Source of the DNA: UBA2112 sp964557445
GTDB taxonomy: Bacteria > Patescibacteriota > Saccharimonadia > Saccharimonadales > Saccharimonadaceae
DNA length: 64,000 bases
Reading direction: 5' to 3'
Assembly: GCA_964557445.1 (NCBI GenBank)
Contig: CAZLAF010000001.1
Location: 124,001 to 188,000 of the forward strand
Position numbers and translations under genes: made by a program. The notes beneath the pieces are model-generated. The model had not been told where the DNA came from. It did no database searches and was given only the letters and a program-made list of their open reading frames with translations. Below, piece after piece: positions 1-9,111 of the stretch. Position 1 is the first letter of the stretch; the number at the start of each line of letters is the position of its first letter.

Positions 1-1
1 T

Positions 2-280
2 TTCGGTGCTCAAAACTGGGGTAACGCAATTTTTGCTGCTTTCAATGCAATTCTAGCGACATGGGCAACTCTATCTTATATAGGTATTCGTCACGCTATC
101 ATTGATATATGGATCGGCCTCACCGATTGGATGTATGTTGATGTGAAGCCAAAGCATGCAGTTGCAGAAATGAATACCGAGCAGTCAATGAACTGGCAAG
201 CAGTTTTGTATCATGGCGAAGAGAAAGGACACGTGCCTTTTGTTGAACACGAAGAAAATGAATGGAGGGCAACAGTATGA
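2..280 (+). CDS. C-terminal fragment of a membrane protein, possibly a GT2-type glycosyltransferase
   Basis: Open from the window edge and ending in TGA at 278-280. The 92 visible residues begin with a hydrophobic, aromatic stretch (NAIFAAFNAILATWATLSYI) that looks like a final membrane segment, followed by a polar cytoplasmic-type tail rich in Glu and Trp. The stop overlaps the start of the chitinase gene (ATGA), so the two are translationally coupled and probably act together on an envelope or host polysaccharide. Assignment to glycosyltransferase family 2 is a guess from the aromatic membrane end and the context; the catalytic part lies outside the window. Confidence 0.6.
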   Translation, partial: FGAQNWGNAIFAAFNAILATWATLSYIGIRHAIIDIWIGLTDWMYVDVKPKHAVAEMNTEQSMNWQAVLYHGEEKGHVPFVEHEENEWRATV

Positions 281-1839
281 GTGCTGCTATAAAAACACGT
301 CGTCTCTCTCCATGGAGAGTGTTGTTCGGTGTGAGTGTCCTTGTTGTGGTTGTGGCTGTGAGTGCCTTGAGTATTTTCAACTGGCAAACTAATAAGTCGA
401 CGATTTCTGATGAGCCATGGTTTGCACCATATGTTGATGTGACATCGACGCCAACCTTTGCGTTTGATCAACTTGGCTCAACGAAGCACAAAGACGCGAT
501 GTTGTCGTTTGTTGTATCGTCAAAAAACGATCCTTGTACGCCAAGCTGGGGCGCTGCTTATACTCTCGATCAAGCAAGCGCTAGGTTAGATCTTGATCGT
601 CGTATTGCTCGATTGCAGCAACAGGGCGGACATGTTGCGGTATCGTTTGGTGGCGTGCTCAACGATGAGCTTGCGGTCAAATGCACCGATGAGGCAAAGC
701 TGGAGCAGGCCTACAAAAGTGTTATCGAGCGATATCATATCGATACAATTGATCTTGACCTAGAGAGCACCGGTTTGCAGCAGGATGCCCAGGAACGTCG
801 AGCAAAAGTGCTCGCGAAGATCCAACAAGAGCGTCGAGCAAGCGACGAAAAGTTGGCTATTTGGGTCACGTTACCGGTTATTCCATCGGGGTTGACGGAA
901 GATGGCACCAATGCAGTTGCAGCATTGCTCAAGCATGTCGATCTTGCAGGTGTAAATGTTATGACAATGAACTACGGACAGGCGATCGAAGAAGGCCAAG
1001 GCATGGCCGACGCATCGAAAGCCGCATTGACGCAGACCCACCGTCAGCTAGGTATTTTATATAAACAGGCTGGGATTCGTTTAAACGAAGGAACTTTGTG
1101 GTCAAAAATTGGTGCAACGCCAATGATTGGACAGAATGAATTTAAGGATGAAGTGTTTAATGTTGACGATGCACAAGCGCTAAATAAGTTTGCGCAATCA
1201 AAACACATTGGACGTATGTCGATGTGGTCAGCAAATCGCGATACGCCTTGCGGTTCAAACTATGTCGATGTAAAAAAAGTGTCCGATTCTTGTAGTGGTG
1301 TAAAGAGTCCGAAAGGCAGTTTTGCAGATACTTTGAGTAGTGGTTTCGGTGGTAATATGTCATCGAGTGCGGGTATTGTTACGAAAAATGACGATGCCGA
1401 ATCAACCAAGCAAACGAAAGATGATCCGGCAAGTAGTCCTTATCAAATCTGGACCGAAGTCGGTGCGTATCTTGAGGGTACAAAAGTGGTGTGGCATGGC
1501 AATGTTTATCAGGCGAAATGGTGGACAAAGGGCGATGTGCCTGATAGCCCCGTACTTCAAGCGTATCAAACGCCATGGGAGCTAATTGGTCCGGTGCTGC
1601 CAGGTGAAAAACCGGTCGAGCAACCTACTCTACCTGCAGGCACTTATCCAGAATGGTCTGGTGACGAAGCATACGATACTGGTGTACGTATATTGTTTGA
1701 TGGCGTGCCGTATCAAGCAAAATGGTGGAGTAGAGGCGATAGTCCTGCGGCTGCTTCGTCAAACGCAGATAGCTCTCCATGGGTAGCGCTTACTCAGGCT
1801 GAGATTGATGTTGTACTTCAGGGTGGCGCTGCGAACTAG
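277..1839 (+). CDS. GH18 chitinase-like protein with two chitin-binding modules
   Basis: 520 residues from ATG 277, which overlaps the upstream stop by 4 nt; an in-frame GTG-like extension to 262 is less likely. Residues about 15-38 form one membrane segment (signal anchor). The central domain contains DTIDLDLE, the DxxDxDxE motif of GH18 chitinases with the catalytic Glu, and a later MTMNYG strand typical of the GH18 barrel. Two C-terminal repeats of about 45 residues share the core YQAKWW(T/S)(K/R)GD(V/S)P, the signature of CBM5/12 chitin-binding modules. The protein is therefore a surface-anchored or secreted enzyme acting on chitin or another GlcNAc polymer; the real substrate is unknown. 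It is coupled to an upstream membrane protein gene. Confidence 0.9.
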   Translation: MSAAIKTRRLSPWRVLFGVSVLVVVVAVSALSIFNWQTNKSTISDEPWFAPYVDVTSTPTFAFDQLGSTKHKDAMLSFVVSSKNDPCTPSWGAAYTLDQASARLDLDRRIARLQQQGGHVAVSFGGVLNDELAVKCTDEAKLEQAYKSVIERYHIDTIDLDLESTGLQQDAQERRAKVLAKIQQERRASDEKLAIWVTLPVIPSGLTEDGTNAVAALLKHVDLAGVNVMTMNYGQAIEEGQGMADASKAALTQTHRQLGILYKQAGIRLNEGTLWSKIGATPMIGQNEFKDEVFNVDDAQALNKFAQSKHIGRMSMWSANRDTPCGSNYVDVKKVSDSCSGVKSPKGSFADTLSSGFGGNMSSSAGIVTKNDDAESTKQTKDDPASSPYQIWTEVGAYLEGTKVVWHGNVYQAKWWTKGDVPDSPVLQAYQTPWELIGPVLPGEKPVEQPTLPAGTYPEWSGDEAYDTGVRILFDGVPYQAKWWSRGDSPAAASSNADSSPWVALTQAEIDVVLQGGAAN

Positions 1840-2849
1840 TCTGTTTTTTCCCAGCCGAATTCTGAGTGTCCAAAATGGCCATAGCTGGCAGTGGCTTCAT
1901 AGACCGGACGCTTTAGATTGAGGAGTGTAATGATTCCTTGTGGTGATAGATCGTAGCCTTCAACTACCCTCTCGTTGCCATCGACTACGGCCGTCGCCTC
2001 GAGCGGTTGATCGTGACCAATGGCATAAGCTAGATAGACGAACACTTCTTTCGCCTGGAATTGCTTGAGGTAATCGAGGGCTATTTTACGCGCTGCATAG
2101 GCCGCCGAGCGATCAACCTTGCTCGGATCTTTGCCGCTGAATGCACCGCCGCCGATTGGAATACGCGGTCCGTAATTATCGACGACAAGCTTACGGCCGG
2201 TTAAGCCGGCGTCAGCATCAAAGCCGCCCCGATCCCAGTCGCCTGCGGGATTGATATGAAGCGTCACCTTTGGCTCTGGAGCATGTCTAGTAATACGGCC
2301 ACTACTTATGTAGTGTGCAAGCTTTTGCGACTTGATCCATTCAACCGTAGCAGCTTCAAGTTCATTTTTTTTGGCGTGCCGAAAACTTGCGACAACCGAG
2401 ACGATTTTATTATCTTGTAGTGTCACTTGTGTTTTACCATCATGTGGCCAGCGCTGATAAAGTGTTTGATTGAGTTGGCGAGCGAGCACGACTTCAAGCG
2501 GCAGTCGCTCTTTTGTTTCGTGTGTAGCGTAGCCAACCATAATGCCTTGATCGCCCGCTCCACCAGTGTCGACGCCTTGTGTAATTTCTGGGCTTTGAGT
2601 GGCAATCCGCTCGATTACTTCGACCTCTCCTGCGATACGACGAACGACTTGAGAGACGTCAATATCAGTTGCTCGCGAGGTTACTTCTCCTGTGACAAAT
2701 ACTGTACCGTGACCACCTGCAACGTCTATAGCGACACGGGCACTAGGGTCTTTGGCGAGATGAGCATCGAGAATGGCATCGGATATGCGATCACATATTT
2801 TATCCGGATGTTTGGGTGATACCGACTCAGCGGTTCGATAATTTGGCAT
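1836..2849 (-). CDS. metK: S-adenosylmethionine synthetase
   Basis: 337 residues, shorter than the usual about 380-400. Makes SAM from methionine and ATP. The family motifs are present: SPKHPDK near the N-terminus (catalytic His), GAGDQGIMVGYA (ATP-binding) and GGGAFSGKDPSKVDRSAAY (phosphate loop). Start ATG 2849 has a strong Shine-Dalgarno AAGGAG 7 nt upstream, and this same AAGGAG can be paired into a hairpin below a SAM-clan riboswitch (2895-3002). Its stop overlaps the convergent chitinase stop by 4 nt. The missing length seems to be in loop regions; all visible active-site motifs are intact. Confidence 0.97.
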   Translation of the reverse strand: MPNYRTAESVSPKHPDKICDRISDAILDAHLAKDPSARVAIDVAGGHGTVFVTGEVTSRATDIDVSQVVRRIAGEVEVIERIATQSPEITQGVDTGGAGDQGIMVGYATHETKERLPLEVVLARQLNQTLYQRWPHDGKTQVTLQDNKIVSVVASFRHAKKNELEAATVEWIKSQKLAHYISSGRITRHAPEPKVTLHINPAGDWDRGGFDADAGLTGRKLVVDNYGPRIPIGGGAFSGKDPSKVDRSAAYAARKIALDYLKQFQAKEVFVYLAYAIGHDQPLEATAVVDGNERVVEGYDLSPQGIITLLNLKRPVYEATASYGHFGHSEFGWEKTD

Positions 2850-2852
2850 AAT

Positions 2853-2902
2853 AAAACTCCTTTTTGCATATATTTCCGCCCACGCGGTCAGACAAAAGGA
2901 GT
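2853..2902 (-). promoter_or_regulatory. SD-sequestering / terminator hairpin of the metK riboswitch
   Basis: On the minus strand ACTCCTTTT (2902-2894) is perfectly complementary to AAAAGGAGT (2864-2856), which contains the metK Shine-Dalgarno and is followed by TTTATT and then the ATG. The hairpin could block ribosome binding and may also act as a weak terminator. It is the natural expression platform of the aptamer just upstream. Confidence 0.7.
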
Positions 2903-3002
2903 CAAAGATTTCACGATATCTTCCCGCAGGGCTAGAAGGGGCACCTAATCAAAATAGGTTGCCGGCAGGTCATTGAGCTAGTTCTCTCGCTGCACTCTGG
3001 AT
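2895..3002 (-). promoter_or_regulatory. SAM-clan riboswitch (SAM-I/SAM-IV type) upstream of metK
   Basis: The minus strand carries GAGTGCAGCGAGAG, then CTAGCTC, ATGACCTG, CGGCAACCT and AGGTGCCCC followed by CTAGCCC. This is the core order of the SAM-I/SAM-IV clan (GCAACC...AGGTGC around a P3 helix, here ACCTA/TAGGT). A second copy precedes metY at 58154 with the same core but a differently paired P3 helix, so the structure is conserved. Expected to turn metK down when SAM is high. Whether it is SAM-IV or the SAM-I/IV variant class cannot be decided by eye. Confidence 0.85.
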
Positions 3003-3014
3003 ATGCCTGATTAA

Positions 3015-3050
3015 TAATGTACAACAGGTACTATAGCACAATTGTTTTTG
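3015..3050 (-). promoter_or_regulatory. Probable promoter of the metK riboswitch transcript
   Basis: Minus strand TTGTCG, an 18-nt spacer and TATAGT lie just upstream of the aptamer, partly inside the 3' end of the GH5 gene. The -10 fits the TATACT/TATAGT boxes seen throughout the window; the -35 is weaker. Confidence 0.45.
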
Positions 3051-4008
3051 TATCGACAAGCGAACGAAGGTTCCACATGCCACCCTTCTCTGCTTTGTAG
3101 GTCCAATATATCCAACCGATACAGTGTGTGTAAGCTTGCTGTTGCATAAGAGCGTTTTGGGCAAGTACATCTAAGTGTTCATTTTGCGGACGAGTATCAA
3201 AAAAGTGCTGCGGCAAAACGGTGCTCCATTCCCCAACTATCACTGGTTGCCATAGGCGTAAATAGCGCAGTAGAAATATGCGTACGATATAGGACAGCTT
3301 GAGGTATAGTGATAAGCTTTTGGTTTGAAAGGGAAACGCATAGAGATGAGTATCCATGATGACTGGAAAATTTTTGTCTGCCCGTAACGCACCTGCAAAA
3401 AGAAGCGGTCGAAAGCCATCATGAAAGACGATGTGTGTACCTGGTTGAAGTATTTTGCAAAGCTCATGATACGCGTGGCGATAAAATCTTATGAGCATCC
3501 AATAGCTACGCTTTGCCTTCGGTTCGTTGAGCAATTCAATGCCCCATAGTGCCGGTGATCTACCGTAGCGTTGAGCAATTTGACGAAGCACTTGGAGTGA
3601 TTGTTGTTGATAATCTGGTCGCAAAAACCATCGAGGTTGTCCTATTTTGCCGCTGTTATCAAAGCCATTTTGTGATCCGCGAACCGCGTGAAGATCGATG
3701 AGAACTTTTATGTTATGTTTCGCTGCCCACGACATGGCGTTGTCGAGGTAGTGTACGGTTGGCGTATAGCCGTCGATTGATTCAAAAAGCCAATAACCGA
3801 TCGGAATACGTACCAAAGTAATGCCCTGTTGACTGAGCCATAAAAAGTCGTTTTCGGTAATAAAATTTTGACGATGGTTTTCGATCTTTGCTTTCGCACC
3901 GGGGCGCTGCATAAACGTATATTCATCATCTGCTGCCGTGTTGGTAAAAAGATTGGGTGTTAGCCATTTTTCGAGTACGAGCCAGCCGCCGAGATTGACG
4001 CCTTTCAT
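3031..4008 (-). CDS. Glycoside hydrolase family 5 (exo-1,3-beta-glucanase-like)
   Basis: 325 residues. Opens with GVNLGGWLVLEKWLTPNLF, the hallmark N-terminus of fungal-type exo-beta-1,3-glucanases of GH5. The acid/base Glu is in ELLNEPK and the nucleophile Glu in VIVGEWS. No signal peptide is visible, which is odd for an enzyme that would attack an external glucan; it may act intracellularly. It follows the ABC-2 permease by 6 nt and is the last gene of a four-gene operon with the MMPL and ABC exporters, so it may belong to handling of an exported glycoconjugate. Fold assignment is firm, substrate is not. Confidence 0.88.
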   Translation of the reverse strand: MKGVNLGGWLVLEKWLTPNLFTNTAADDEYTFMQRPGAKAKIENHRQNFITENDFLWLSQQGITLVRIPIGYWLFESIDGYTPTVHYLDNAMSWAAKHNIKVLIDLHAVRGSQNGFDNSGKIGQPRWFLRPDYQQQSLQVLRQIAQRYGRSPALWGIELLNEPKAKRSYWMLIRFYRHAYHELCKILQPGTHIVFHDGFRPLLFAGALRADKNFPVIMDTHLYAFPFQTKSLSLYLKLSYIVRIFLLRYLRLWQPVIVGEWSTVLPQHFFDTRPQNEHLDVLAQNALMQQQAYTHCIGWIYWTYKAEKGGMWNLRSLVDTKTIVL

Positions 4009-4014
4009 GAATTG

Positions 4015-5106
4015 TTATTCCCAGCGAAAAGTCTTAACACTTAAGAGTGTAATCAATATAATCCAGCCAATAATAACCGCAATCTGAAAGCCAAGGGATG
4101 CAAGGGTCGCACCCTCGATAACGACACGCTGCAGGCCTTCGATGACTGGTGTGAGTGGGAGGTATGAAGTGATGCTTTGGAGCCACTCTGGCATAAGCGC
4201 CCGCGGTACCCATAAACCGCTAAATGCGAGTGAGCCAATAAAAATGATTTGACCGTATATGTCTGATTGAGTTGTATTTTTTGCCCACCCACCTACTAAG
4301 ACGCCAAATGCTATCATGAGTGTGCTGGCGAGAAAAATGAATACACTAAAGTCTAACCAACTACCATGCATTGTCATATCAAACGCCAAGACGGCAAGTA
4401 GCGTCATGAGAACGACAGAAGCGATACATACAATAAGATATGCCAGTGACGTGCCAAAGATAAGCTGACTTGAGCGAAGTGGCGTGACGCGAAGACGACG
4501 AAGCATGCCCGACTTTTTGTCGGCCGGAATAGTTGAAGCAACACCAAAAATACCAACCATCATAATACCCATAGCAGTAAACATGGCATAAAGATTATCA
4601 AATACCCGTACGCTTTGACCATCGACTGTCGCACGTGCAATAGTGAGTGGCGGCTTGCTGCCGGTAATCACTTCGTTTGTTTGGTCAATGATTTGATTCA
4701 TGACGCCCATAACGATATCACCTGTCGAAAGCGATGCTTGATTGACGAATACTTTTGCTTCGCCTGAGGGCATGTCGTTTATTATGGCACCGAATGTGTT
4801 CGGCAGTACGACGGCAGCATCAAGTTCGCCAGCCTTGATTTTCTCTTCTGCCTGGACGCGATTCATTGTCTCTTCTGGCTGTTTGAGTATCTTGACTGTA
4901 TCGAGTTGTTTTTCGAACTCCCCTGCAAACGCAGATGAAGATTCGTTTACGATCGCAACTCGTAGCGATATATTGTCGGTGTTGGTTGTAAACGCTCCAA
5001 ACAAGACCAATAACAAAGCTGGAATACTAAATAATACGATAAGTGTGACAATGTCGCGGGATACTCGCTGTAATTGAGTTTTTGCAAATAGAAATGTAGT
5101 TTTCAT
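4015..5106 (-). CDS. ABC-2 type transporter permease
   Basis: 363 residues. One N-terminal membrane segment (about 20-40), a long external domain of about 150 residues, then five hydrophobic segments from about 180 to the end: the standard ABC-2/YhgE-like exporter permease layout. Starts 1 nt after the stop of the ATPase gene. Together they form an exporter for an unknown lipid, drug or polysaccharide. Confidence 0.9.
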   Translation of the reverse strand: MKTTFLFAKTQLQRVSRDIVTLIVLFSIPALLLVLFGAFTTNTDNISLRVAIVNESSSAFAGEFEKQLDTVKILKQPEETMNRVQAEEKIKAGELDAAVVLPNTFGAIINDMPSGEAKVFVNQASLSTGDIVMGVMNQIIDQTNEVITGSKPPLTIARATVDGQSVRVFDNLYAMFTAMGIMMVGIFGVASTIPADKKSGMLRRLRVTPLRSSQLIFGTSLAYLIVCIASVVLMTLLAVLAFDMTMHGSWLDFSVFIFLASTLMIAFGVLVGGWAKNTTQSDIYGQIIFIGSLAFSGLWVPRALMPEWLQSITSYLPLTPVIEGLQRVVIEGATLASLGFQIAVIIGWIILITLLSVKTFRWE

Positions 5107-5107
5107 A

Positions 5108-5863
5108 TCAGTCTCTCAATGCCTTTCCTGTGAGATTAATAAATACATCTTCAAGATCGGCTTGTTGAACTTCTTCATTTTTAGTAAAGCCTGTGTCGAG
5201 TAGTTTTTTAATTAACCTCTTTGGTGTGTCGAGTGCAATGATTTCTCCGCTATCCATAATCGCCACACGATCGCATAATAGCTGAGCTTCTTCCATGTAG
5301 TGAGTAGTAAGAACGATGGTGACGCCGCGCTTTTTGATTGCTTCTACTAAATCCCAGAGATTGCGTCGTGCTTGTGGGTCAAGACCTGTTGTTGGTTCGT
5401 CGAGAAAAAGCACCTTGGGTTGGTTCACGAGAGCGCTGGCAATACTAAAGCGTTGCTTTTGTCCCCCTGATAGTTTTTCAGGATATTCCTTAGCTTTTTC
5501 GGCCAAATCAACATCTGCTAGTAGCGTATCAATGTCAGTGTCGACTCCGTAGATAGACGCAAAAAGCTGGAGTTGTTCACGTAAAGAAACCTTATCATAA
5601 AATGCAGAGCTTTGGGTTTGTACGCCAATTATTTTTCGTACTTGTTTGGGGTTTTTAGCGACATCTATACCGTTGACCGTTGCCGAGCCGTCATCGATAG
5701 ACCTAAGCGTCTCAATCATTTCGAGGGTAGTTGTTTTGCCTGCTCCGTTTGGTCCGAGTATACCGAATATTTCTCCTTTAGTTACAGTAAACGTGACATT
5801 GTTGACGGTTGTTTTTTTACCATAGCGTTTGGTCAAGCCATTGGCAGCGACTATATGTATCAT
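5108..5863 (-). CDS. ABC transporter ATP-binding protein
   Basis: 251 residues. Walker A GPNGAGKTT (about residue 35), signature LSGGQKQR, Walker B VLFLDEPTTGLD and the switch His in TTHYMEEA are all intact. It belongs to the DrrA/CcmA-like class that pairs with ABC-2 permeases. The start ATG overlaps the stop of the MMPL gene (ATGA), and the permease follows immediately. Confidence 0.96.
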   Translation of the reverse strand: MIHIVAANGLTKRYGKKTTVNNVTFTVTKGEIFGILGPNGAGKTTTLEMIETLRSIDDGSATVNGIDVAKNPKQVRKIIGVQTQSSAFYDKVSLREQLQLFASIYGVDTDIDTLLADVDLAEKAKEYPEKLSGGQKQRFSIASALVNQPKVLFLDEPTTGLDPQARRNLWDLVEAIKKRGVTIVLTTHYMEEAQLLCDRVAIMDSGEIIALDTPKRLIKKLLDTGFTKNEEVQQADLEDVFINLTGKALRD

Positions 5864-8088
5864 GCGGTTCCTTTTTTCTTACGTTCATCTTTGAAGTTGC
5901 TGTTACGGGATGGCCACCAGATTTTATGTCCAATGTCATATGAAAATGCCGGCACCAAGAGGGAGCGTACGATAATGGTGTCTATCAGCACGCCTAGTGA
6001 AACAATAAAGGCTAACTGTACAAGAAAGAGTACCGGAATAACTGCGAGTGCTGCAAATGTAGCTGCCAATACTATTCCAGCCGAAGTGATAACACCACCT
6101 GTTGCGATAAGACCAGTCAAGGTTCCTGCGCGAGTACCTTGTTTTAGTGATTCTTCACGTACGCGTGTCATGAGAAAAATATTGTAGTCGATACCGAGGG
6201 CTACGAGGAATATAAAGCTATAGAGTATGACCGATGGATCAGCACCTGGAAATCCAAAAAGATGATTGAATACAAGCGCAGCAATACCAAGAGTGGCGGT
6301 AAACGAAATAATCGTCGTAACAAGCAGCAGGAGCGGTGCAAGTATCGAACGAAGTAAGAGCATGAGTATGATGGTGATAACGATGAGTACAGCTGGTATG
6401 ACTGTCGCCCTATCGTGCTCAGAGCTGATGCGTGTATCCAGCTGTACGGCAGCTGTCCCGCCTATCTGAATTGAGCTATCGATGTCGTGTAATGTATTAC
6501 GAAGGCTTTGTATTGTGGCTTGTGCTTCTTCAGAATCTGCGACGTCTCGAAGGGTTACTTCGAGTAGATTTTCATTATCAACAGTTTTAATTGAAGCATC
6601 TTTGAAAGGATTCGCGGCGGCTATTATCTCTTCGCGACCAGGTACGTCAGCTGGCACTTGTTCGGCTATTTTGTTACTGACTTCGTTCGCAGCTTCGCCT
6701 AAGGGGAGCGTACCCGACGGTGAGTTGTTGGCGCGTGCCGATACAGACACGATACCGCTTGCTGCTTCGATTTTCGGTACTATCGTATCAGTAATATGAG
6801 CGGGTGTTATTACGTATGCAGGCGTGCCTGAGCCCCCAGGGAAATGCTTGTCGATAAGGGTTTGTCCGGTGCGAGCATCTGAGTTGCCGAGGACAAATTC
6901 GCTTTGAGGTACACCGTCAGCTTTTAGCTGAACCATACCCAATGAACAAACAACTAATATGGCCAGTATTGTTGACCAGATTGCTCGGGGATGTCGGCTG
7001 ACAAATATTGCCACTCGTGACCAAACTCCTTTTTTTTCTGTCTCAGCAACCTTGGCTTTGTATGTTGGTATTCGTGGCCAAAACACGCGACGACCCCACA
7101 TAAGCAACAGGCTTGGTAGTAGCGTGAGTGCCGATATAATAGCTAGAAGTATGCCGATTGCACCTACCGGGCCTAGTGCGGCATTTGATGTCAGATCTGA
7201 GAGCAGTAGACAGAGCAAGCCGGCAATAACTGTTCCTCCAGCAGCAGCAATAGGTTCAAGCGATCGTCGCCAGCTAGTGAGTAGCGCGCGATAGGGTTCG
7301 CGGTGGCGCTGGAGTTCCTCTTTGTAGCGCGCTACAAAGAGCAGTGCATAATCTGTGGCTGCACCAATCACAAGTATGAATAAAATACCTTGCACCTGTC
7401 CGTTAAGAGTGATGAGATCAGCTTTGGCAAGGTAATACACCGCAAGAATCGCCGCGCACAGTGCAAATACAGAAGTCGTTAATACAAGAAATGGTAATAT
7501 TGGCGATCGATAGACAATAATAAGAATCACGAAAACGACACTCAGGGCGACGACTAGCAAGAGCCCGTCAATTCCAGCAAATGCCTTGCCAAGATCATCT
7601 AAGAATCCGACTGGACCAGTAACATAGAATGACGTCGAAAGATCAGCATCGTTTAGCTTTGTTTTTATCATTTTACTAAACTCTCTGTAATCGGTGTCGC
7701 TCGTCATATTAACGACCACAAATACGGCTTTGTTGTCGTCTGCGACTACTGGTGGCAATACTTTACCTAGGGTGCCTTCGATAGATTCAAGCTGGTTTGC
7801 TGCAGATTGAATTTTTGCAACTGCCTTATCGCCAATAGTGTTGTCACTGTCATGAAAGACAACAATTGCCGGTAGCGATGACTCGTCTTGAAATTTTTCG
7901 AGCTCATTAACTACTTTTGTAGATTCAGCGCTCGCTGGTAAAAAAGTCGACTGATCGTTGCTAGCGACTTCGCTAATTTTGCCGAAATATGGTCCGCCGA
8001 GACCTGCGGCTGTAAGCCACACGGCGATGAGGAGTGTAGGTATAAGGACGCGGATGTATTTTGGAATACTGTGGATGCGCTTAGTCAC
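5860..8088 (-). CDS. MMPL/RND family exporter
   Basis: 742 residues with the duplicated RND layout: membrane helix, external domain, five helices, then the same again. Contains GAATDYALL and ALGIDYNIFLMTRVREES, the paired membrane motifs with the conserved Asp-Tyr of MMPL proteins, which export lipids or polyketides using the proton gradient in mycobacteria. Start is GTG 8088, with TATACT 7 nt upstream, suggesting a leaderless transcript. First gene of the operon MMPL, ABC ATPase, ABC-2 permease, GH5. Cargo unknown. Confidence 0.93.
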   Translation of the reverse strand: MTKRIHSIPKYIRVLIPTLLIAVWLTAAGLGGPYFGKISEVASNDQSTFLPASAESTKVVNELEKFQDESSLPAIVVFHDSDNTIGDKAVAKIQSAANQLESIEGTLGKVLPPVVADDNKAVFVVVNMTSDTDYREFSKMIKTKLNDADLSTSFYVTGPVGFLDDLGKAFAGIDGLLLVVALSVVFVILIIVYRSPILPFLVLTTSVFALCAAILAVYYLAKADLITLNGQVQGILFILVIGAATDYALLFVARYKEELQRHREPYRALLTSWRRSLEPIAAAGGTVIAGLLCLLLSDLTSNAALGPVGAIGILLAIISALTLLPSLLLMWGRRVFWPRIPTYKAKVAETEKKGVWSRVAIFVSRHPRAIWSTILAILVVCSLGMVQLKADGVPQSEFVLGNSDARTGQTLIDKHFPGGSGTPAYVITPAHITDTIVPKIEAASGIVSVSARANNSPSGTLPLGEAANEVSNKIAEQVPADVPGREEIIAAANPFKDASIKTVDNENLLEVTLRDVADSEEAQATIQSLRNTLHDIDSSIQIGGTAAVQLDTRISSEHDRATVIPAVLIVITIILMLLLRSILAPLLLLVTTIISFTATLGIAALVFNHLFGFPGADPSVILYSFIFLVALGIDYNIFLMTRVREESLKQGTRAGTLTGLIATGGVITSAGIVLAATFAALAVIPVLFLVQLAFIVSLGVLIDTIIVRSLLVPAFSYDIGHKIWWPSRNSNFKDERKKKGTA

Positions 8089-8130
8089 TATTTTTAGTAT
8101 AGTGCAATTTATTGAGTATGAATAGCAAAA
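8089..8130 (-). promoter_or_regulatory. Promoter of the MMPL operon, leaderless type
   Basis: Minus strand TATACT is followed by 7 nt and then the GTG start, so transcription would begin at or next to the start codon. Confidence 0.6.
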
Positions 8131-8256
8131 AATTCAAAATTTTCATGGGCTTATGTCTCGCTTTATATCATAATAATCGTGATATCGAGTGGATGCGGAC
8201 CGGTTATCAACTGGCATAAATTGTTTGCATATTTTATGATAGGCACTAATATAGCT

Positions 8257-9108
8257 ATGAAAATGATTGTTGTTTATAACTCCAAGTCCGGCTCGGCTCT
8301 AGGCAAAAATGAGTTGCGTCATAAATTTCGTGCGGCAGATATAGCTATCGAGGAATTCGTAGAGATCCAGAAAGGTTTTGAGAAAAAACTTGCACCACAT
8401 ATAGCCAAAGGTAAAAGTATCGCTGTGATTGGTGGCGATGGTACGATCAGTGCTGTTGCAGGGTGTGTTGTGGGTACAGACGCAACATTAGTGCCGTTGC
8501 CTGGGGGTACTTTGAATCATTTTACCAAGGACCTTGCGGTGCCGCAGGATATCGATGCTGCGCTGAAAGCTCTCGTGACTGGTCGCACTCGTCGCATCGA
8601 TATCGTCAGTGTACAGAGTGTGTATTTTATCAATAATTCGAGTATTGGCCTCTACCCTGCTTCGTTACATGAACGCAAAGAAATAGAGCCAAAAGGTGTC
8701 GGTAAATGGGCAGCCGCAAGCGTTGCGTCATTGCGTGCGCTGATATCATTTAAGACATACCGGGTGGCGATAGACGATCGTGTTTTGACGACGCCTTTTG
8801 TATTTATTGGCAACAATCGCTACAAGCTGGATATGATGGGTGCAGCTGATCGTGCTCGGCTCGATGAAGGTGTGTTGACAGTGTATGTCGCCAAGACACG
8901 CTCGCGACTGACATTGCTTAAGATTGCTCTCGCCGCTCTCGTCGGTAATGTAGATGATCTGCCTGAGTTTGATGAGTTTTATCCTCAGTCTTTAACGATT
9001 GAAGCAACAAACATACGCCTATCTGTGTCGCATGATGGCGAGGTGTCGCGTATAACAACACCTTTAGAGTATAAGATGCGCCGACAAGCACTAAAAGTAC
9101 TGGCTTAA
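8257..9108 (+). CDS. Diacylglycerol kinase-family lipid kinase
   Basis: 283 residues from ATG 8257 (ATG 8263 is also possible); the longer reading from 8179 has no promoter or ribosome-site support. Contains VIGGDGTISAVAG, the GGDGT nucleotide loop, and PLPGGTLNHFTKDL, the second conserved block of the DAGK catalytic domain. Such enzymes phosphorylate diacylglycerol or related lipids at the membrane. It stands alone between the MMPL operon (divergent) and the carbonic-anhydrase-like gene (convergent, 3 nt apart). Confidence 0.88.
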   Translation: MKMIVVYNSKSGSALGKNELRHKFRAADIAIEEFVEIQKGFEKKLAPHIAKGKSIAVIGGDGTISAVAGCVVGTDATLVPLPGGTLNHFTKDLAVPQDIDAALKALVTGRTRRIDIVSVQSVYFINNSSIGLYPASLHERKEIEPKGVGKWAAASVASLRALISFKTYRVAIDDRVLTTPFVFIGNNRYKLDMMGAADRARLDEGVLTVYVAKTRSRLTLLKIALAALVGNVDDLPEFDEFYPQSLTIEATNIRLSVSHDGEVSRITTPLEYKMRRQALKVLA

Positions 9109-9111
9109 GTA

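Noticed and set aside
2427..2819. 130-residue ORF on the + strand
   Set aside because: Antisense to metK and an artefact of its codon pattern; it has no ribosome site.
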